A stretch of 14,291 nucleotides of DNA from Clostridiales bacterium (GTDB lineage: Bacteria; Bacillota; Clostridia; Saccharofermentanales; Saccharofermentanaceae). Position numbers and translations under genes: made by a program. Below are positions 13,725 through 14,291 of the stretch, one piece after another (the stretch's first letter is position 1; each line of letters opens with the position of its first letter). The notes beneath the pieces are model-generated. The model made no database searches. It was given only the letters and a program-made list of their open reading frames with translations, and was not told the DNA's origin. The DNA lies in NCBI GenBank assembly GCA_003543635.1, contig DNAE01000008.1, positions 1 through 14,291 of the forward strand, written 5' to 3'.

Positions 13725-14291
13725 TCAGTTGTCCCAGTTGTGATATACCTCTTGGATATCTTCGTTCTCTTCCATCATATCCAGCATCTTCTCAAGGGAT
13801 GCGGCGATGTCGGGATCCGTAACGTCGGCAGTGGTGATGGCCACGGGGCCTACGCTTGAGTCTATGAAGGTGTATCCCTTAGCCTCCAGGGCATCCTTGA
13901 CCTGATAGTAGTCGTCGGGTGCGATGTCGATCTCATAGTACTCGTCCTCGGATGCGAAGTCGGAAGCGCCGCAATCGAGGGCATCCATCATGACCTGATC
14001 CTCGTCCTCGAAGTCCTCCTTGGAGATAAGGATGACGCCCTTCTCTTCGAAAAGGAAGGATACGCTTCCGTCAACTCCCAGGGATCCGCCGTACTTGGAG
14101 AAGATGTGGCGAACATCAGCTGCAGTTCTGTTTCTGTTATTTGTAAGGGTCTTGACCATAATGGCTACTCCGCCGGGACCGTAACCCTCATATGTGATCT
14201 CTTCGTAATCATCGCCCTCGCCGGCACCTGCTGCCTTCTGGATGGCACGCTTGATGTTGTCGTTGGGCATATTGGCTGCCTTTGCCTTGGA
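13725..14291 (-). CDS. yebC: YebC/PmpR (TACO1) family protein, 5' end outside window
   Basis: The frame runs without a stop to the right edge, reading SKAKAANMPNDNIKRAIQ, so the ATG at 14270 is internal. About 189 of an expected 240 or so residues are present, and the N-terminal domain is mostly missing. Family hallmarks include NMPNDNIKRAIQKAAG, the YEGYGPGGVAIMVKTLTNNRNRTA stretch, and FSKYGGSLG followed by GSVSFLFEEKG. YebC proteins were first described as transcriptional regulators; more recent work on homologues points to a ribosome-associated role relieving stalling, as for mitochondrial TACO1. The C-terminus is acidic (MMEENEDIQEVYHNWDN). It is the most upstream gene visible in the four-gene minus-strand operon; the promoter lies outside the window. 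Confidence 0.95.
   Translation of the reverse strand, partial: SKAKAANMPNDNIKRAIQKAAGAGEGDDYEEITYEGYGPGGVAIMVKTLTNNRNRTAADVRHIFSKYGGSLGVDGSVSFLFEEKGVILISKEDFEDEDQVMMDALDCGASDFASEDEYYEIDIAPDDYYQVKDALEAKGYTFIDSSVGPVAITTADVTDPDIAASLEKMLDMMEENEDIQEVYHNWDN

Overview
The window suggests a low-to-mid G+C Gram-positive anaerobe of the class Clostridia. The reasons are the YfhO-type polytopic membrane proteins, a DUF6062-type protein, strong AGGAGG-type ribosome sites that often precede TTG or GTG starts, and tightly overlapping genes. This placement is inferred from gene content and style; no marker gene fixes the genus. No tRNA, rRNA, CRISPR array or intact insertion sequence was seen.

Region 1 (1-718) is AT-rich and decayed. 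It opens with the C-terminal winged-helix-like end of an ATP-binding (AlbA_2/COG2865-like) protein carrying a tandem 12-base repeat. This is followed by a 31-codon 5' stub of an AbiH-like abortive-infection gene, joined directly to the frameshifted 3' end of an extracellular solute-binding protein gene. A 14-codon ORF and a strong hairpin terminator close the region. It looks like a recombination scar at the edge of an accessory, possibly defence-related, segment.

Region 2 (719-3384, minus strand) is a two-gene operon. A YegS/DgkB-type lipid kinase overlaps by four bases (TTGA) with a single-pass membrane protein whose outer part appears to hold two parvulin (PPIase)-like modules.

Region 3 (about 3482-9402, plus strand) is divergent from region 2 and is a three-gene operon joined by two 8-base overlaps. 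It holds a canonical YfhO-family membrane protein, a diverged YfhO-like partner that lacks the DLYHQY-type motif, and a DEDDh 3'-5' exonuclease with a C-terminal cysteine cluster.

Region 4 (9403-11504, plus strand) is a stand-alone gene with a near-consensus promoter, a clear ribosome site and a terminator. It encodes a large secreted or surface protein with a PilX-like N-terminus and no pilus genes nearby.

Region 5 (11523-14291, minus strand) is a compact four-gene operon read from the right edge: yebC (5' end outside the window), a P-loop NTPase fused to an Asp23/Gls24-like domain, a DUF6062-type protein with a duplicated CxxC...CxxH module, and a DsrE/YedF-like small protein. It converges on region 4, and the hairpin at 11471-11504 can terminate both. 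The most unusual items are the P-loop/Asp23-like fusion and its operon, the orphan PilX-like surface protein, and the asymmetric YfhO pair.
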